A DNA stretch of 64,000 nucleotides, taken from Mycobacterium sp. HUMS_12744610 (GTDB lineage: Bacteria; Actinomycetota; Actinomycetes; Mycobacteriales; Mycobacteriaceae). Shown piece by piece: positions 19,300 through 30,858 of the stretch. Position 1 is the stretch's first letter. The number at the start of each line of letters is the position of its first letter. The stretch is from NCBI RefSeq assembly GCF_041206865.1, contig NZ_JBGEDP010000001.1:3720001-3784000 (forward strand), written 5' to 3'. The position numbers were made by a program, and so were the translations under genes. The notes beneath the pieces were generated by a model that was given only the letters and a program-made list of their open reading frames with translations, was not told the origin of the DNA and ran no database searches.

Positions 19300-20319
19300 C
19301 TACTGTTGCGGCGCCACGCAGTGCGGCGGGCGGCACGGCTCGCCGTTGACGCTGGCCAGGCAGCCGGGCACCGGATTCCGGCCGCCCACCCGCAGCGGCG
19401 TGCGGTCGTCGCGCAGTTCGTCGATCAAACCGGCGGCCAGCTGGGCGAATCGCCTGTCGGCGTTGGGTGTTGCAGCCCGGGCCAACGCGATGCCCGCCGC
19501 CTCGGCCTGCAGGCGCAACTCGTGGTCGAGGTCCCACACCACTTCGATGTGGTCGGCGACGAAGCCGATCGGGCACACGACGACGGCGTCGTTGCCGCCC
19601 TTCGCCAGCGCCCCCAGGTGGTCGGCGACGTCGGGTTCCAGCCAGGGCACCTGTGGCGGGCCCGACCGCGACTGCCACACCACGTCGTGCTCGGCGTAGC
19701 CGGCGGCCGCCGCGACCAGCCTTGCGGCATAACCGACTTGGCGGCTGTAGAGGTTCGGGCCGCAGCGCCGGTCGGCGGCCACCGGCACCGAATGCGCGGT
19801 GAACACCAGCCGCGCGGCATCGCGTCGCCCGGGAGGCATCGTGGCGGCGGCCGCAGCGATCGACTCGGCGAACATCTCAACGAACAGCGGGTGGTCGAAG
19901 TAGGGCCGCAGCTTGACCAGCTCGGGCGCTCCCGGCCCGGTCACCCGCCGGGCCCGGGCGATGTCCTCGACGTACTGGGTGCAGCTGGAATACCCGCTCC
20001 ACGCCGACGTGGTGAACACCGCCGCCCGCCGAACGCCGTTGTCGCGCATCGTGGCAACGGTTTCCTCGACGTAGGGCTCCCAGTTGCGGTTGCCGAAGTA
20101 CACCGGTAGCCCGGTTTCTGTCTGCAACTCGGCGATCAGCGCCCGGTTGATCCCGTTGATCGGCGACACCCCGCCGAAGTGCAGGTAGTGTTGCGCGACC
20201 TCGTCGAGGCGTTCGGGCGGAACGCCACGGCCGCGGGTGACGTTCTCCAGGAACGGCCGCACCTGCTCGGGACCTTCCGGCCCGCCGAACGACAGCAGCA
20301 GGACGGCATCGAATTGCAT
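19300..20319 (-). CDS. cpfC: Coproporphyrin III ferrochelatase
   Basis: 339 residues, family of HemH/HemZ ferrochelatases (Rv1485 in M. tuberculosis). In Actinobacteria this enzyme inserts Fe2+ into coproporphyrin III in the coproporphyrin-dependent heme pathway. Visible are [18 protein letters not shown] at the N-terminus, the catalytic His in FTAHSVP (about residue 176) and [16 protein letters not shown]. The C-terminal extension carries Cys320, Cys329 and Cys334, expected ligands of the [2Fe-2S] cluster found in mycobacterial ferrochelatases. It follows fabG1-inhA by 6 bases, a conserved but functionally unexplained operon. Confidence 0.95.
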   Translation of the reverse strand: MQFDAVLLLSFGGPEGPEQVRPFLENVTRGRGVPPERLDEVAQHYLHFGGVSPINGINRALIAELQTETGLPVYFGNRNWEPYVEETVATMRDNGVRRAAVFTTSAWSGYSSCTQYVEDIARARRVTGPGAPELVKLRPYFDHPLFVEMFAESIAAAAATMPPGRRDAARLVFTAHSVPVAADRRCGPNLYSRQVGYAARLVAAAAGYAEHDVVWQSRSGPPQVPWLEPDVADHLGALAKGGNDAVVVCPIGFVADHIEVVWDLDHELRLQAEAAGIALARAATPNADRRFAQLAAGLIDELRDDRTPLRVGGRNPVPGCLASVNGEPCRPPHCVAPQQ

Positions 20320-20325
20320 TGGTGC

Positions 20326-21965
<1,640 letters not shown>

Positions 21966-22000
21966 TTGCCGGGCGGGGACTGCAATCGGCTCGCCGCGAC

Positions 22001-22570
22001 TCAACGACGGCGCAGGACGATGTCGACGGCGGCCTCGATGACGTCGTCGCCGGGCACCGTGCCGAACATCAGCGACGGGCAGGCGACCACGCCGGAGAGC
22101 ATGGAGACCGCCGCCTCCAACTCCGGCCCCTCCGCGAAGGCCTGGGCGAGCATCGTGCGGATCGGCCGCTGGCCTTCGGAATTGATTTCGTCCCTGACCC
22201 GGTTCATCGCATCGGCCATCGCCCACTCGGCCATCGCGGCAAGCACCCGGTCCAGGCGCAGGTCGAGCACCGCCTGCCGGAACGTCTTGAGCTCCCCGAT
22301 CAGATCGGCGCGCAGATCGCCGGTGGGCTCGTGGTGTTCGAAGTTCCGCAGGGACTCCAAGGCGAGTGCGGCGAGGTCGGGGCGCGACGGCCAGTGCTTG
22401 TAGAGCGTGGTCTTGGAATAGCCGGCCTTCTCGGCGACGCGAGCGTGCGTGAGCGCCTCGGAGCCCTCCTCGACGAGCACGTCGAAGGCCGTACGCGCGA
22501 CGTCGGCCCGGGTTCGGGTGATCCGGGCGTCTTCGCCCGGCGCGCTCGATGGGCGGCCGCGGTCGGTCAT
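22001..22570 (-). CDS. TetR-family transcriptional regulator
   Basis: 189 residues from ATG at 22570. GGAAAGGAAG upstream supports this start; an earlier in-frame start at 22612 would add 14 residues. The HTH is at about 17-63 (DVARTAFDVLVEEGSEALTHARVAEKAGYSKTTLYKHW). The C-terminal helical ligand domain is 75-189, with WAMADAMNRV and the AefR-like MLAQAFAEGPELEAAV. Divergent from the orphan qcrB2 gene with 171 bases between, so it is the likely local regulator of that gene; its own ligand is unknown. Confidence 0.88.
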   Translation of the reverse strand: MTDRGRPSSAPGEDARITRTRADVARTAFDVLVEEGSEALTHARVAEKAGYSKTTLYKHWPSRPDLAALALESLRNFEHHEPTGDLRADLIGELKTFRQAVLDLRLDRVLAAMAEWAMADAMNRVRDEINSEGQRPIRTMLAQAFAEGPELEAAVSMLSGVVACPSLMFGTVPGDDVIEAAVDIVLRRR

Positions 22571-22741
22571 CGGTGCGCTTCCTTTCCCGCGGCGAGCGCT
22601 CGAGCGGTTCACGGGTGGTCCGCAAAGAAAACTATCCGATGAACAAGGAGACCAGAATCATACCCCTCGATCACTAGTGGTCTGTTAGTTCATTACTGTA
22701 CGGTTGGTGAATCCAGCGCCGTGGACTTGGGAGTGAACCGC
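22571..22741. promoter_or_regulatory. Divergent promoter region tetR / qcrB2
   Basis: 171 bases, less GC-rich than the surroundings. Bases 22672-22679 are the palindrome CACTAGTG. ACTA and TAGT arms also flank GTGGTCTGT within 22673-22689 as a looser inverted repeat, a candidate TetR operator. TACTGT at 22694-22699 could be a -10 for the plus-strand gene. GGGAG stands 9 bases before the qcrB2 ATG at 22742. Confidence 0.4.
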
Positions 22742-24379
22742 ATGGACCGGAAGAACGAAGCGGGTGCACGGCTGGCCCGCAGAGCCGACGAGATCGACAC
22801 CCGCTACCACCCGTCGGCGGCGCTGCGCCGCCAGCTGAACAAGGTGTTCCCGACGCACTGGTCGTTCCTGCTCGGCGAGATCGCGCTGTACAGCTTCGTC
22901 GTGCTGCTGCTCACCGGCGTGTACCTGACCCTGTTCTTCGACCCGTCGATGACCGAGGTCACCTACAAGGGCGTCTATCAGCCGCTGCGCGGCATCGAGA
23001 TGTCGAAGGCCTACGCCTCGACCGTCGACATCTCCTTCGAGGTGCGCGGCGGGTTGTTCATGCGCCAGATCCACCACTGGGCCGCGCTGATGTTCGCCGC
23101 CGCGATCATGGTGCACCTGGCTCGCGTCTTTTTCACCGGCGCGTTCCGGCGGCCGCGCGAGGCCAACTGGGTGATCGGGTCGCTGCTGCTGATCCTGGCC
23201 ATGTTCGAGGGCTTCTTCGGCTACTCGCTGCCCGACGACCTGCTCTCGGGCACCGGCCTGCGGGCCGCCCTGTCGTCGATCACCTTGGGAATCCCCGTGA
23301 TCGGCACCTGGCTGCACTGGGCGTTGTTCGGCGGGGACTTCCCCGGCGACGTCCTGATCCCGCGGCTGTATGCGATCCACATCCTGATCTTCCCGGGCAT
23401 CATGCTGGCGCTGATCGGACTACACCTGGCGCTGGTGTGGTTCCAGAAGCACACCCAGTTCCCCGGGCCGGGCCGCACCGAGCGCAATGTTGTCGGCGTG
23501 CGGGTGATGCCGGTGTTCGCGGTGAAGTCCGGCGCGTTCTTCGCGGCCATCGTCGGCGTGCTGGGACTGATGGGTGGCCTGATGCAGATCAACCCGATCT
23601 GGAACCTGGGCCCCTACAAGCCATCCCACGTCTCGGCCGGCTCGCAGCCCGACTTCTACCTGATGTGGACCGACGGGCTGGTGCGGCTGTGGCCGGCCTG
23701 GGAGTTGTACTTCTGGCACCACACCGTTCCGGCCGCCGTGGCCGTCGCGGTGCTGATGGGCGTGATCTTCGCCGTCCTCATCGCCTACCCGTTCCTGGAA
23801 AGGCGGTTCAGCGGCGACGCCGCCCACCACAATCTGCTGCAGCGTCCGCGCGACGTCCCCGTGCGCACGTCCATCGGGGCCATGGCGATCGCGTTCTACC
23901 TCGTGTTGACGTTCTCGTCGTTCAACGACCTCATCGCCTACAAGTTCGACATCTCGCTGAACGCGACGACCTGGATCGGGCGCATCGGGATGGTGGTGCT
24001 CCCGCCGATCGTCTACTTCGTCACCTACCGCTGGTGTGTGAGTCTGCAGCGCAGCGACCGCGCGGTGCTCGAGCACGGCATCGAAACCGGCATCATCAAG
24101 CGCCTGCCACACGGCGCCTACATCGAGGTGCACCAGCCGCTGGGCCCGGTCGACGAGCACGGCCACCCCGTCCCGCTGCCCTACCAGGGCGCTCCGGTGC
24201 CCAAGCGCGTGAACAAACTCGGCGCGGGCGGCCGACCGGGCGCCGGCAGCCTCCTGTTCGCCGATCCACCCGCCGAAGCGGCGGCCCTGCGCGAGGCGGC
24301 CCACGCCGGCGAACGGCGCGCCCTGACGGCGCTGCGCGGGCGCCAGAACGGCGACAACGGCCACGATCCGGAGCCGTAA
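22742..24379 (+). CDS. Orphan second cytochrome b subunit of the bc1 complex (QcrB paralogue)
   Basis: 545 residues from ATG at 22742 (GGGAG upstream). Full-length actinobacterial QcrB: eight or more TM helices, heme-b histidines His111/His125 (HX13H) and His213/His228 (HX14H), Qo-site PDFY at 303-306. The long cytoplasmic C-terminus ([25 protein letters not shown]) is typical of mycobacteria. QcrB normally works with QcrA (Rieske) and QcrC (diheme cytochrome c), encoded together with it in qcrCAB. No qcrA, qcrC or cytochrome oxidase gene is nearby, so this is a stand-alone paralogue. Thr310 aligns with Thr313 of M. tuberculosis QcrB, the site of Q203 (telacebec) resistance. A divergent TetR gene probably controls it. 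Confidence 0.93.
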   Translation: MDRKNEAGARLARRADEIDTRYHPSAALRRQLNKVFPTHWSFLLGEIALYSFVVLLLTGVYLTLFFDPSMTEVTYKGVYQPLRGIEMSKAYASTVDISFEVRGGLFMRQIHHWAALMFAAAIMVHLARVFFTGAFRRPREANWVIGSLLLILAMFEGFFGYSLPDDLLSGTGLRAALSSITLGIPVIGTWLHWALFGGDFPGDVLIPRLYAIHILIFPGIMLALIGLHLALVWFQKHTQFPGPGRTERNVVGVRVMPVFAVKSGAFFAAIVGVLGLMGGLMQINPIWNLGPYKPSHVSAGSQPDFYLMWTDGLVRLWPAWELYFWHHTVPAAVAVAVLMGVIFAVLIAYPFLERRFSGDAAHHNLLQRPRDVPVRTSIGAMAIAFYLVLTFSSFNDLIAYKFDISLNATTWIGRIGMVVLPPIVYFVTYRWCVSLQRSDRAVLEHGIETGIIKRLPHGAYIEVHQPLGPVDEHGHPVPLPYQGAPVPKRVNKLGAGGRPGAGSLLFADPPAEAAALREAAHAGERRALTALRGRQNGDNGHDPEP

Positions 24380-24404
24380 CGGCGCACCGAGCCGGGCAGG
24401 GCCG

Positions 24405-25412
24405 TCAGGCGGGCAGGCGGCGGTTGATCAGCAGCGCCGCCAGCGCCGCCAGCGCCAGCACCAGCGCCCCCAGCCGCAGCCAGCCGGCACTGGCGTCGCC
24501 CTTGATGGTCTCGTAGCCGATCTGCTGCTGCAGCGAGGCGTAGACGGCCTTCAGCTCCTGCAGGTTCGACGCGCTGTAGGAATTGCCGCCGGACAGCTGG
24601 GCCACCTTCTTGAGCGTCTCGTCGTCGACGGGCACCGGCTGACGCTGGTCGTTGATCTCGACGAAGCCGTAGGGCGTGCCGAACGAGATCGTCGAGATCG
24701 GCACCCCCTGGTCCTTGGCGGTGCGCGCGGCGGTGAACGCGCCCTTGGGGTTGTCGGGGCTGGTCGGCATCGTCTCCTTGCCGTCGGAGAACAACACGAT
24801 GCGCGCCGGGGGCGGGGTGTCGCCGCCCCCGATCACCGCACCGACCGTCGCGATCGCCTGCAGCGCGGTGAAGATGGCCTCACCCGTGGCGGTCCGGTCG
24901 GCGAACTGCAGCTTGCCGAGCGCGTTCTTGGTCGCATCCCGGTTGGTGGTCGGCGACACCAGCACCGTCGCGGTGCCCGCATAGGAGATCAGCCCGAGGT
25001 TGATACCCGGGGTCAGCTCCTCGGCGAACTGCTTGGCGGCCTCCTGCGCGGCGACCATCCGGTTGGGCGCGACGTCCGTGGCGCGCATCGACTGCGACAC
25101 GTCTATCACCAGCATCACCACCGCGCGGTTGCGCGGAATCCGCACGTCGCGGGTGGGGCCGGCCATCGCGACGGTGAGCAACACCAGCGCGGCCACCAGC
25201 AGGATCGCCGGCACGTGCCGCCACTTGGCCGGCCGCTTGGGCGCGACGCTTTCCAGCAGCTCCATGTTCGCGAACCGCAGAATCCGCCGCTGCCGGGCCA
25301 ACTGCATCAGCACGTAGAGCACGGCCAGCCCGGCGACCACCAGCAGGAACAGGAAAAACCACGCGTGTTCGAAGCCGGACAACGACATCGGGCCGAGCAA
25401 CGGCAACGTCAC
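24405..25412 (-). CDS. VWA-domain membrane protein of the MoxR locus (Rv1481-like)
   Basis: 335 residues from GTG at 25412, overlapping the previous stop by 4 bases. TM helix at 13-37, second at 62-82, von Willebrand A domain about 90-295 with the MIDAS motif DVSQS in [16 protein letters not shown], and a C-terminal TM helix (about 308-330, [20 protein letters not shown]). The large domain faces the outside. It is part of the MoxR1-DUF58-VWA module (compare BatA of the MoxR/Bat systems), thought to act as a metal-dependent chaperone or assembly unit at the membrane. Downstream of ripA and ripB. Confidence 0.92.
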   Translation of the reverse strand: MTLPLLGPMSLSGFEHAWFFLFLLVVAGLAVLYVLMQLARQRRILRFANMELLESVAPKRPAKWRHVPAILLVAALVLLTVAMAGPTRDVRIPRNRAVVMLVIDVSQSMRATDVAPNRMVAAQEAAKQFAEELTPGINLGLISYAGTATVLVSPTTNRDATKNALGKLQFADRTATGEAIFTALQAIATVGAVIGGGDTPPPARIVLFSDGKETMPTSPDNPKGAFTAARTAKDQGVPISTISFGTPYGFVEINDQRQPVPVDDETLKKVAQLSGGNSYSASNLQELKAVYASLQQQIGYETIKGDASAGWLRLGALVLALAALAALLINRRLPA

Positions 25413-26374
25413 TGCCGCCCCGCCAGTGCCCCACGCCGCCGGGACTCCACGAAACGCACGATGTCGGCGAGCCAGTCCCGGTCGGTGCGCAGCGTCAAAA
25501 CCGGTGCGCCGCAACCGCGGATCGTGCGCGCGACGTCGGCGCGGTGCGCCGCGGCCGCCTTGGCGAAGTCGTCGCGCAGCTGGGCGTCGATGGTGAACTC
25601 GCGGGTCAGCCCGGACTCGGCGTCCTGCAGCACGACGTCGCCGACGTCGGGCAGTTCGACATCGCGGGGGTCGAGCACCTCGATGGCCAGCACCTCGTGG
25701 CGGGCCGCGATCGCCCGCAGCGGGCGCATCCAGTTGATCGGCCCCAGGAAGTCGCTGATGATGACCGCCATACCGCGCCGACGCTCCGGGCGGCGCAGCG
25801 CGTCGATGGCCGTGGCCAGATCCCCGCGCACCCCGATCGGCGCCCGCGGGGTGGTGGCGATGGTGCGCAGCAGCGTCTGCTCGTGCTGGCGTCCGGACCG
25901 CGCGGGCACGCGGATCATCCTCTCGCCGTTGGTGATCAGCGCGCCGAGCCGGTTGCCGCCCCCGCTGTTGAGGTAGGTGATCGCGGCCGCCGCCGCCACC
26001 GCCAGGTCGCGCTTCTCGCATCCCACGGTGCCGAAGTCCAGGCTGGCCGACATGTCGACCACCAGCCAGGTCTCGAGCTCCCGGTCGGCGATCATCTGCC
26101 GCACGTGGGGATGCGTGGTGCGCGCGGTGACCGCCCAGTCCATCCGGCGGACGTCGTCCCCGGGCTGGTACTCCCGCGACTCCCCCGGTTCGCTGCCCGG
26201 CCCGGGGATCAGCCCGAGGTGATTGCCGTGCAGCACGCCGTCCAGCTTGCGCCGCACGGTGAGCTCGAGGGTGCGCAGCGCCGCCGACAGCTTCGGGTCG
26301 TTGATCTGCCCGCGCTGCATCGACGGTGGATGGCGAGGAGCCGCAGGCACCGCGGCGGGGTCGGTGTCGGTCAC
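25409..26374 (-). CDS. DUF58 domain protein (Rv1480-like)
   Basis: 321 residues. The DUF58 signature is clear at about 55-100 ([33 protein letters not shown]) and continues as a VWA-like fold with [10 protein letters not shown] near 130. Soluble. It overlaps both neighbours by 4 bases, so it is translationally coupled to MoxR1 and the VWA protein. DUF58 proteins accompany MoxR ATPases, and the trio is believed to work as a chaperone-like unit. Exact client unknown. Confidence 0.92.
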   Translation of the reverse strand: MTDTDPAAVPAAPRHPPSMQRGQINDPKLSAALRTLELTVRRKLDGVLHGNHLGLIPGPGSEPGESREYQPGDDVRRMDWAVTARTTHPHVRQMIADRELETWLVVDMSASLDFGTVGCEKRDLAVAAAAAITYLNSGGGNRLGALITNGERMIRVPARSGRQHEQTLLRTIATTPRAPIGVRGDLATAIDALRRPERRRGMAVIISDFLGPINWMRPLRAIAARHEVLAIEVLDPRDVELPDVGDVVLQDAESGLTREFTIDAQLRDDFAKAAAAHRADVARTIRGCGAPVLTLRTDRDWLADIVRFVESRRRGALAGRQ

Positions 26375-27504
26375 CGACCGCTGGCCACGCCCGCGGCCTG
26401 CATCACCGGCGGCACCGATTGGCCTTGCTGCGGAACGGCGTTCACCTGCGGGAGGGCAACCGTCTGCAGCACCCGGTTGATGACGACCTCGGCAGAGATC
26501 TCGTCGGCCAGCGCGTCGTAGGTCAGCACCAGCCGGTGGCGCAGCACATCGGGGATCACCTCGACGATGTCCTGCGGGATCACGTAGTCGCGCCCGCGCA
26601 CCAGCGCCAGCGAGCGCGAGGCGGCGATGATCCCCAGCGAGGCGCGTGGGGAGGCCCCGAACGAGATCCAGGACTTGACGTCGTTCATCCCGAGCTGCTC
26701 GGGATGGCGGGTGGCGGTGACCACGCGCACCACGTAGTCGACCAGCGCGTGGTGGACGAAGTTGTTGGCCGCGATGTCCTGCAGGCGCAGCAGGTCGCCG
26801 GGATTCATGATCTGCTTGGGCTGCGGCGGCTTCACGCCCATCCGGTAGATGATCTCGCGCTCCTCCTCGGGCGAGGGGTAGCCGACGTTGATCTTGAACA
26901 GGAAGCGGTCCCGCTGCGCCTCGGGCAGCGGGTAGACGCCCTCGTGCTCGATGGGGTTCTGCGTGGCCATCACCAGGAACGGGTTGGGCAGGTCGAAGGT
27001 CTTGCCGCCGATCGACACGTGCCGTTCCTGCATGACCTCCAGCAGCGCCGACTGCACCTTGGCCGGGGCGCGGTTGATCTCGTCGGCGAGCAGGAAGTTG
27101 ACCACCACGGGGCCGAGCTCGGTGTCGAACTCCTCGCGGCCCTGCCGGTAGATGCGGGTACCGATGATGTCGGTGGGCACCAGGTCGGGCGTGAACTGGA
27201 TGCGCGCGAACGTGCCGCCGACGACCTTGGCGAAGGTTTCCACGGCCAGCGTCTTGGCCACGCCGGGAACCCCCTCGAGCAGCACATGTCCCTTCGACAG
27301 CAGGCCGACGAGCATCCGCTCCACCAGCTGGTCCTGGCCGACGATGATCCGCTTGACCTCGAAGATCGCCCGTTCCAGCGTGTGGACCTCGGCCGCCAGC
27401 CCGTCACCGCCGACGGAGGGTCCGTCCTGGGCCGGCGAGGCGACGTGCGCGCCCGGGCCCGAGTAACCGCTGGCGCCCGGGGGCGGCCCGCCTGCTGATG
27501 TCAT
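26371..27504 (-). CDS. moxR1: MoxR-family AAA+ ATPase
   Basis: 377 residues from ATG at 27504, preceded by GGAGGGTTGCTA; an earlier in-frame start at 27525 has no such site. AAA+ core with Walker [10 protein letters not shown], Walker [24 protein letters not shown], sensor 1 [22 protein letters not shown] and the C-terminal lid. MoxR ATPases are chaperones that activate or insert cofactors into partner complexes. The gene follows ripA-ripB after a hairpin and starts the moxR1-DUF58-VWA set, all overlapping. Confidence 0.95.
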   Translation of the reverse strand: MTSAGGPPPGASGYSGPGAHVASPAQDGPSVGGDGLAAEVHTLERAIFEVKRIIVGQDQLVERMLVGLLSKGHVLLEGVPGVAKTLAVETFAKVVGGTFARIQFTPDLVPTDIIGTRIYRQGREEFDTELGPVVVNFLLADEINRAPAKVQSALLEVMQERHVSIGGKTFDLPNPFLVMATQNPIEHEGVYPLPEAQRDRFLFKINVGYPSPEEEREIIYRMGVKPPQPKQIMNPGDLLRLQDIAANNFVHHALVDYVVRVVTATRHPEQLGMNDVKSWISFGASPRASLGIIAASRSLALVRGRDYVIPQDIVEVIPDVLRHRLVLTYDALADEISAEVVINRVLQTVALPQVNAVPQQGQSVPPVMQAAGVASGR

Positions 27505-27633
27505 TAGCAACCCTCCACAGCTCAATCGGACACATATGCCGGCACGACCGAAATCGTGGGGCAGTCACGTGCCCGCGTCCAACTATTCCAGGCCCGCCGG
27601 ATTCCGTCGACGCCGCGGCTGCACCCGGCAATC

Positions 27634-27656
27634 ACCCGGGCGACCCGCGCCTGGGT
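27634..27656 (-). terminator. Hairpin between ripB and moxR1
   Basis: ACCCGGGCG and CGCCTGGGT form a 9-bp stem with one G-U pair and a 5-base loop, immediately after the ripB stop in the direction of transcription. There is no T-run, as usual for mycobacteria. It may end or attenuate the rip transcript before moxR1. Confidence 0.45.
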
Positions 27657-28384
27657 CAGTACTCGATGATCCTAGTCAGGTAGGGCGTCATGCCGGGCTT
27701 GCGCACCGGGCTGACGGTGACCTTGCCGGCGCTTCCGGAGGCCTCGAGCATCTGGCCGTTGCCCAGGTACATGGTCACGTGCTGGCCTCCGCCGGGGCCG
27801 TAGAAGATCAGGTCGCCGCGGCGGGCCTGGCTCGGCGGGATGTGGCGGCCGGCGTTGTACTGGTCACCGGAGAACCGCGGGATCAGCACACCGACGCCGG
27901 CGAAGGCGTACCGCATCAACCCCGAGCAGTCGAAGCCGGTGATGTTGGCGCCGTCGCCGACGCCCTTGCTGGGCCCCTGCAGCGAGCCCCCGCCCCAGGA
28001 GTAGGGCACGCCCATCTGGGAGCCGCCCCGCTTGATCACGTACTCGATGGCCTGGCGGCCGTAGACGCGCGGGATCTTGCCGCCGGGATTGGTGGCGGCG
28101 GCGGGAGCCTCGCCGCCGGGAAGGTTGATACCCAGACCGCCCAGGAACTGCCTGCCCAGATCGAAGGTGGTCTGGGTGGCCTGCGCGGTCGCCTGCAGCG
28201 ACGCGTTGGCGACCGCGAGCGGGTCCCCCGGCGCGCCCGCGCTGATCATGGCCGGCAGTGTGGGGTCCCAGGGGCCGGGGTCGGCGGTGGCCACGGGTGC
28301 GCGGCCGGCCGCGGACACTATCAGCCCGGTCACCACGGTGGTGATCCAGACGAGCTTGGTGAGGCGAAACCGATTGCGGCGCAT
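27656..28384 (-). CDS. ripB: NlpC/P60 peptidoglycan endopeptidase RipB
   Basis: 242 residues. N-terminal signal peptide (MRRNRFRLTKLVWITTVVTGLIVSAAGRAPVATADP in two halves, basic then hydrophobic, cleavage near residue 35), a linker, then the NlpC/P60 domain from about 105. Catalytic triad by alignment to RipA: Cys153 (FDCSGL), His202 (QHVTMY), Glu214. It cuts the D-Glu to mDAP bond in wall peptides, acting with RipA in septum separation. It lies 10 bases downstream of ripA and lacks RipA's coiled coil. Confidence 0.95.
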   Translation of the reverse strand: MRRNRFRLTKLVWITTVVTGLIVSAAGRAPVATADPGPWDPTLPAMISAGAPGDPLAVANASLQATAQATQTTFDLGRQFLGGLGINLPGGEAPAAATNPGGKIPRVYGRQAIEYVIKRGGSQMGVPYSWGGGSLQGPSKGVGDGANITGFDCSGLMRYAFAGVGVLIPRFSGDQYNAGRHIPPSQARRGDLIFYGPGGGQHVTMYLGNGQMLEASGSAGKVTVSPVRKPGMTPYLTRIIEY

Positions 28385-28394
28385 GGCTCCTCGC

Positions 28395-29834
28395 TCAGTA
28401 ATCGATGTAGCGGACCACGTAGGGCGTCATGCCGCTGGTGCGCACGGGCGCGACGCGCACCTTCAGCCCGACGTCGGGGGCCTCGAGCATCTGCCCGTTG
28501 CCGAGATAGATGGTCACGTGCTGACTGCCGCCAGGTCCGTAGAAGATGACGTCGCCGCGGCGCATCTGCGCCGACGGGATCTTGCGGCCCAGGTTGTACT
28601 GCGCCCCCGAGTAGTGCGGCAGCTTGATGCCCACCCCCGCGAACGAATACAGCACCAGGCCCGAGCAGTCGAAGCCGACGGTCCCGGCCCCCGAGTCGAT
28701 GCCCTTGCTGGGGCCGGCCGCGTTGCCGCCGCCCCAGGAGTACGGCACCCCGATCTGCGACATCCCGCGCCGGATCACGTACTCGGAGGCCTGCCGCCCG
28801 TAGACCCTCGGGATCCGGCCCGGGGCGTTGGTGAAGCCGGTGTCGTCCGGTTTGAGAATGCCCAGGCCCTGCAGGAACTTTCGTCCCATGCTGGCGGTGA
28901 CCTGAGCCGAGGTCGCCGAGTAACCCAGCACCTGGTTGACCACCGCGACCGGGTCGCCGGGGACGTTGGCGCTGGGCACCATCGGAAGCGTCGGGTCCCA
29001 GGCGCCGTCCCACTTGCGCCCCCCGGCCGCCGGCGCGGCGGAACCGCCGGATTCCCAGCGGTCACCGGACGGCGGGGCGCCGGATCCGCCGCCGCCCGCC
29101 GACCATTTGCGCGCGGCCTCGCGTTTCGCGGCCTCCAGCGTGGCCTGAGCCTCGTCGCGCTCGGCGGCCAGGCGGGTGACCTCCTCGCGTTGCCGGACGA
29201 ACTTGTTCTTGGAGTCCACCAGCGCGGCGACGGCCGCATCCTGGCTGGCCTTGGCGTCGGCGGCCGCCTTGTCGGCCTTCTGCTTGGCAAGCCGCGCCGC
29301 CGACTCCCGGTTCACCTGCTCGGTGCGGGCGCGCTGCAGCTTGTCCAGCGCAGACTGCGAACTGGCGGTCAGGGCCTGGGCGGTCGCCGCGGTGGCGAGG
29401 ATGTCTTCGGGGCTGGTCGCGGTCAGGTAGCTGCCCGACGGCCCGTTCATGTACACAGCCGCCGCGAAGTGGTCGAAGCGGCGCTGCGCCCCGGCGATCG
29501 CCGCATCGGCGTCCCTGACGGCGCCCCGGCTGGTCTCGACGTCGTGTTGGGCCGCGGCGGCGTCGTCCCGCGCGGTCTCGACGTCGACCATGGCCTTGTT
29601 GACGCTTTCGAGCTCCGTCTGGATTTCGGCGTTCAGGTCCTCCAGGCGCTGGTTGGCCTTGGCGACGTTGGCGATCGCCGCCGCCAGTTTGTCGGCAACG
29701 GGATCACCGTGCGCGAGCCCGGGCGTGCCCACCAGCAGCGCCGCGCTGACGAGCGAACCCAGGACCGTCGGGATGACCGGCCGGCCCAGCCTTGCGGCCG
29801 GTCGCCCAGAAAAGCCCCGGATGGTGCCTCTCAT
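28395..29834 (-). CDS. ripA: NlpC/P60 peptidoglycan endopeptidase RipA
   Basis: 479 residues. Signal peptide with cleavage near residue 43 (LAHGDP), long alpha-helical coiled coil about 48-250 that blocks the active site in the precursor, Gly/Ser/Pro-rich linker about 250-285, then the NlpC/P60 domain. Catalytic Cys390, His439 and Glu451 sit 7 residues later than the remembered M. tuberculosis positions 383, 432 and 444. RipA is the main D,L-endopeptidase for daughter-cell separation and partners with RpfB. First gene of ripA-ripB, upstream of the moxR1 set. Confidence 0.96.
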   Translation of the reverse strand: MRGTIRGFSGRPAARLGRPVIPTVLGSLVSAALLVGTPGLAHGDPVADKLAAAIANVAKANQRLEDLNAEIQTELESVNKAMVDVETARDDAAAAQHDVETSRGAVRDADAAIAGAQRRFDHFAAAVYMNGPSGSYLTATSPEDILATAATAQALTASSQSALDKLQRARTEQVNRESAARLAKQKADKAAADAKASQDAAVAALVDSKNKFVRQREEVTRLAAERDEAQATLEAAKREAARKWSAGGGGSGAPPSGDRWESGGSAAPAAGGRKWDGAWDPTLPMVPSANVPGDPVAVVNQVLGYSATSAQVTASMGRKFLQGLGILKPDDTGFTNAPGRIPRVYGRQASEYVIRRGMSQIGVPYSWGGGNAAGPSKGIDSGAGTVGFDCSGLVLYSFAGVGIKLPHYSGAQYNLGRKIPSAQMRRGDVIFYGPGGSQHVTIYLGNGQMLEAPDVGLKVRVAPVRTSGMTPYVVRYIDY

Positions 29835-30065
29835 TCGACAGGTCTCCTACGTCTGACGCGAACGGACGGCGCAGATCGTGACGTAAGGCGCCATAGATAA
29901 CACGAGCATCATTTGCACCGTACGTCACAGATGCCGCTGTGGAAACGGTGGTCACAAACTGCATTCTGGACGTGCGTTTAATGTGACCGAACGGTTACCC
30001 GTCGCCTTTGCCAGTCGTGATCACCGGGGTTGCGCCCCGACGACGACTCAGACCGAATTCCCTTG
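29835..30065 (-). promoter_or_regulatory. ripA upstream region with TGTGAC repeats
   Basis: 231 bases between the ripA start and the end of the Rv1476-like gene. On the minus strand TTGTGAC and CTGTGAC occur about 28 bases apart between 29920 and 29962. Further upstream GTGACCGAACGGTTAC (plus strand, 29982-29997) is a near-palindrome. ripA is a known MtrA target in mycobacteria, and GTCAC/GTTAC-type elements are expected of MtrA sites. Assignment to MtrA is inference. Confidence 0.35.
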
Positions 30066-30617
30066 TCAGGAACCTTCGGCGGGCTCGGCCGCCGAAGCGT
30101 CGGCAGCGATGGCCGACGTTGCCGCACGCCGTCCGCGCAGCTGCAGGAACCGGGTGCCGACGGCGGTCGCGAGCACCCCGACCAACAGCACTATGGTCAG
30201 CCCGGTCCAAGGGAATTCGGGCGTCTCCAGCGCATGCAGGAAGTTCTGGGCCGAGACCACCGGGTTGCCCGTCTTGGAGTGGTCCTCGCCGGCCTCGAGC
30301 GTCACACGCGGGAACCGCGTGCTGTAGCTGCCGACATAGCTGGGGCTGAGCGTGAGGACCGTGGCGTCCGGATAGTCGGCGCCCACCACCGTGGAGATGT
30401 CGCGCAGGGGCGTGTCGTTGGGCGGATTGTGGTCGAGCAGCACGATCTTGAGGTCGATACCCTCGGCGCGTGCCTGGTTTACCACATCGAGCAGTCCCGG
30501 CACCGCCGCCGGCGGGGCGCTGACCCCGTCCGCCGCCACCTGTGCCTTGACCACGGTCATGTCGACGTCCTGCGGAATGTAGGTGGGCAGGAGGCCGAAG
30601 GAATCGTGGCCCGTCAT
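30066..30617 (-). CDS. Membrane protein of the rip locus (Rv1476-like)
   Basis: 183 residues, start ATG 30617 with GGAAGGAG 7 bases upstream. N-terminal soluble domain (about 1-135, [56 protein letters not shown]) resembling the TPM/Rv1476 family. One TM helix follows at about 142-162 ([21 protein letters not shown]) and a basic then Ala-rich cytoplasmic tail. It precedes ripA on the same strand. No enzymatic residues stand out. Conservation next to ripA suggests a role in wall or division. Confidence 0.85.
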   Translation of the reverse strand: MTGHDSFGLLPTYIPQDVDMTVVKAQVAADGVSAPPAAVPGLLDVVNQARAEGIDLKIVLLDHNPPNDTPLRDISTVVGADYPDATVLTLSPSYVGSYSTRFPRVTLEAGEDHSKTGNPVVSAQNFLHALETPEFPWTGLTIVLLVGVLATAVGTRFLQLRGRRAATSAIAADASAAEPAEGS

Positions 30618-30858
30618 CGCGTCGCTCCTTCCGCACGGCTACAGAAACGGTACGCGACCCCCCGGGCCGGCCACGCCGCACGGGCGCCGACGCGCGGAGA
30701 TGGCGGGCGATCGAGCGGTAACGGGGGGTTTAAACCCGCGCTGGAGGCGACAAGACTGGGGAGGTACGCGTGCGGTCGCAATGCAGGACAACCGTACTGT
30801 TAAAGTGGCTCCGCCGGCACGGCCCGTCGGCGCAAGAACTCAATCCCCGGGAGTTGAT

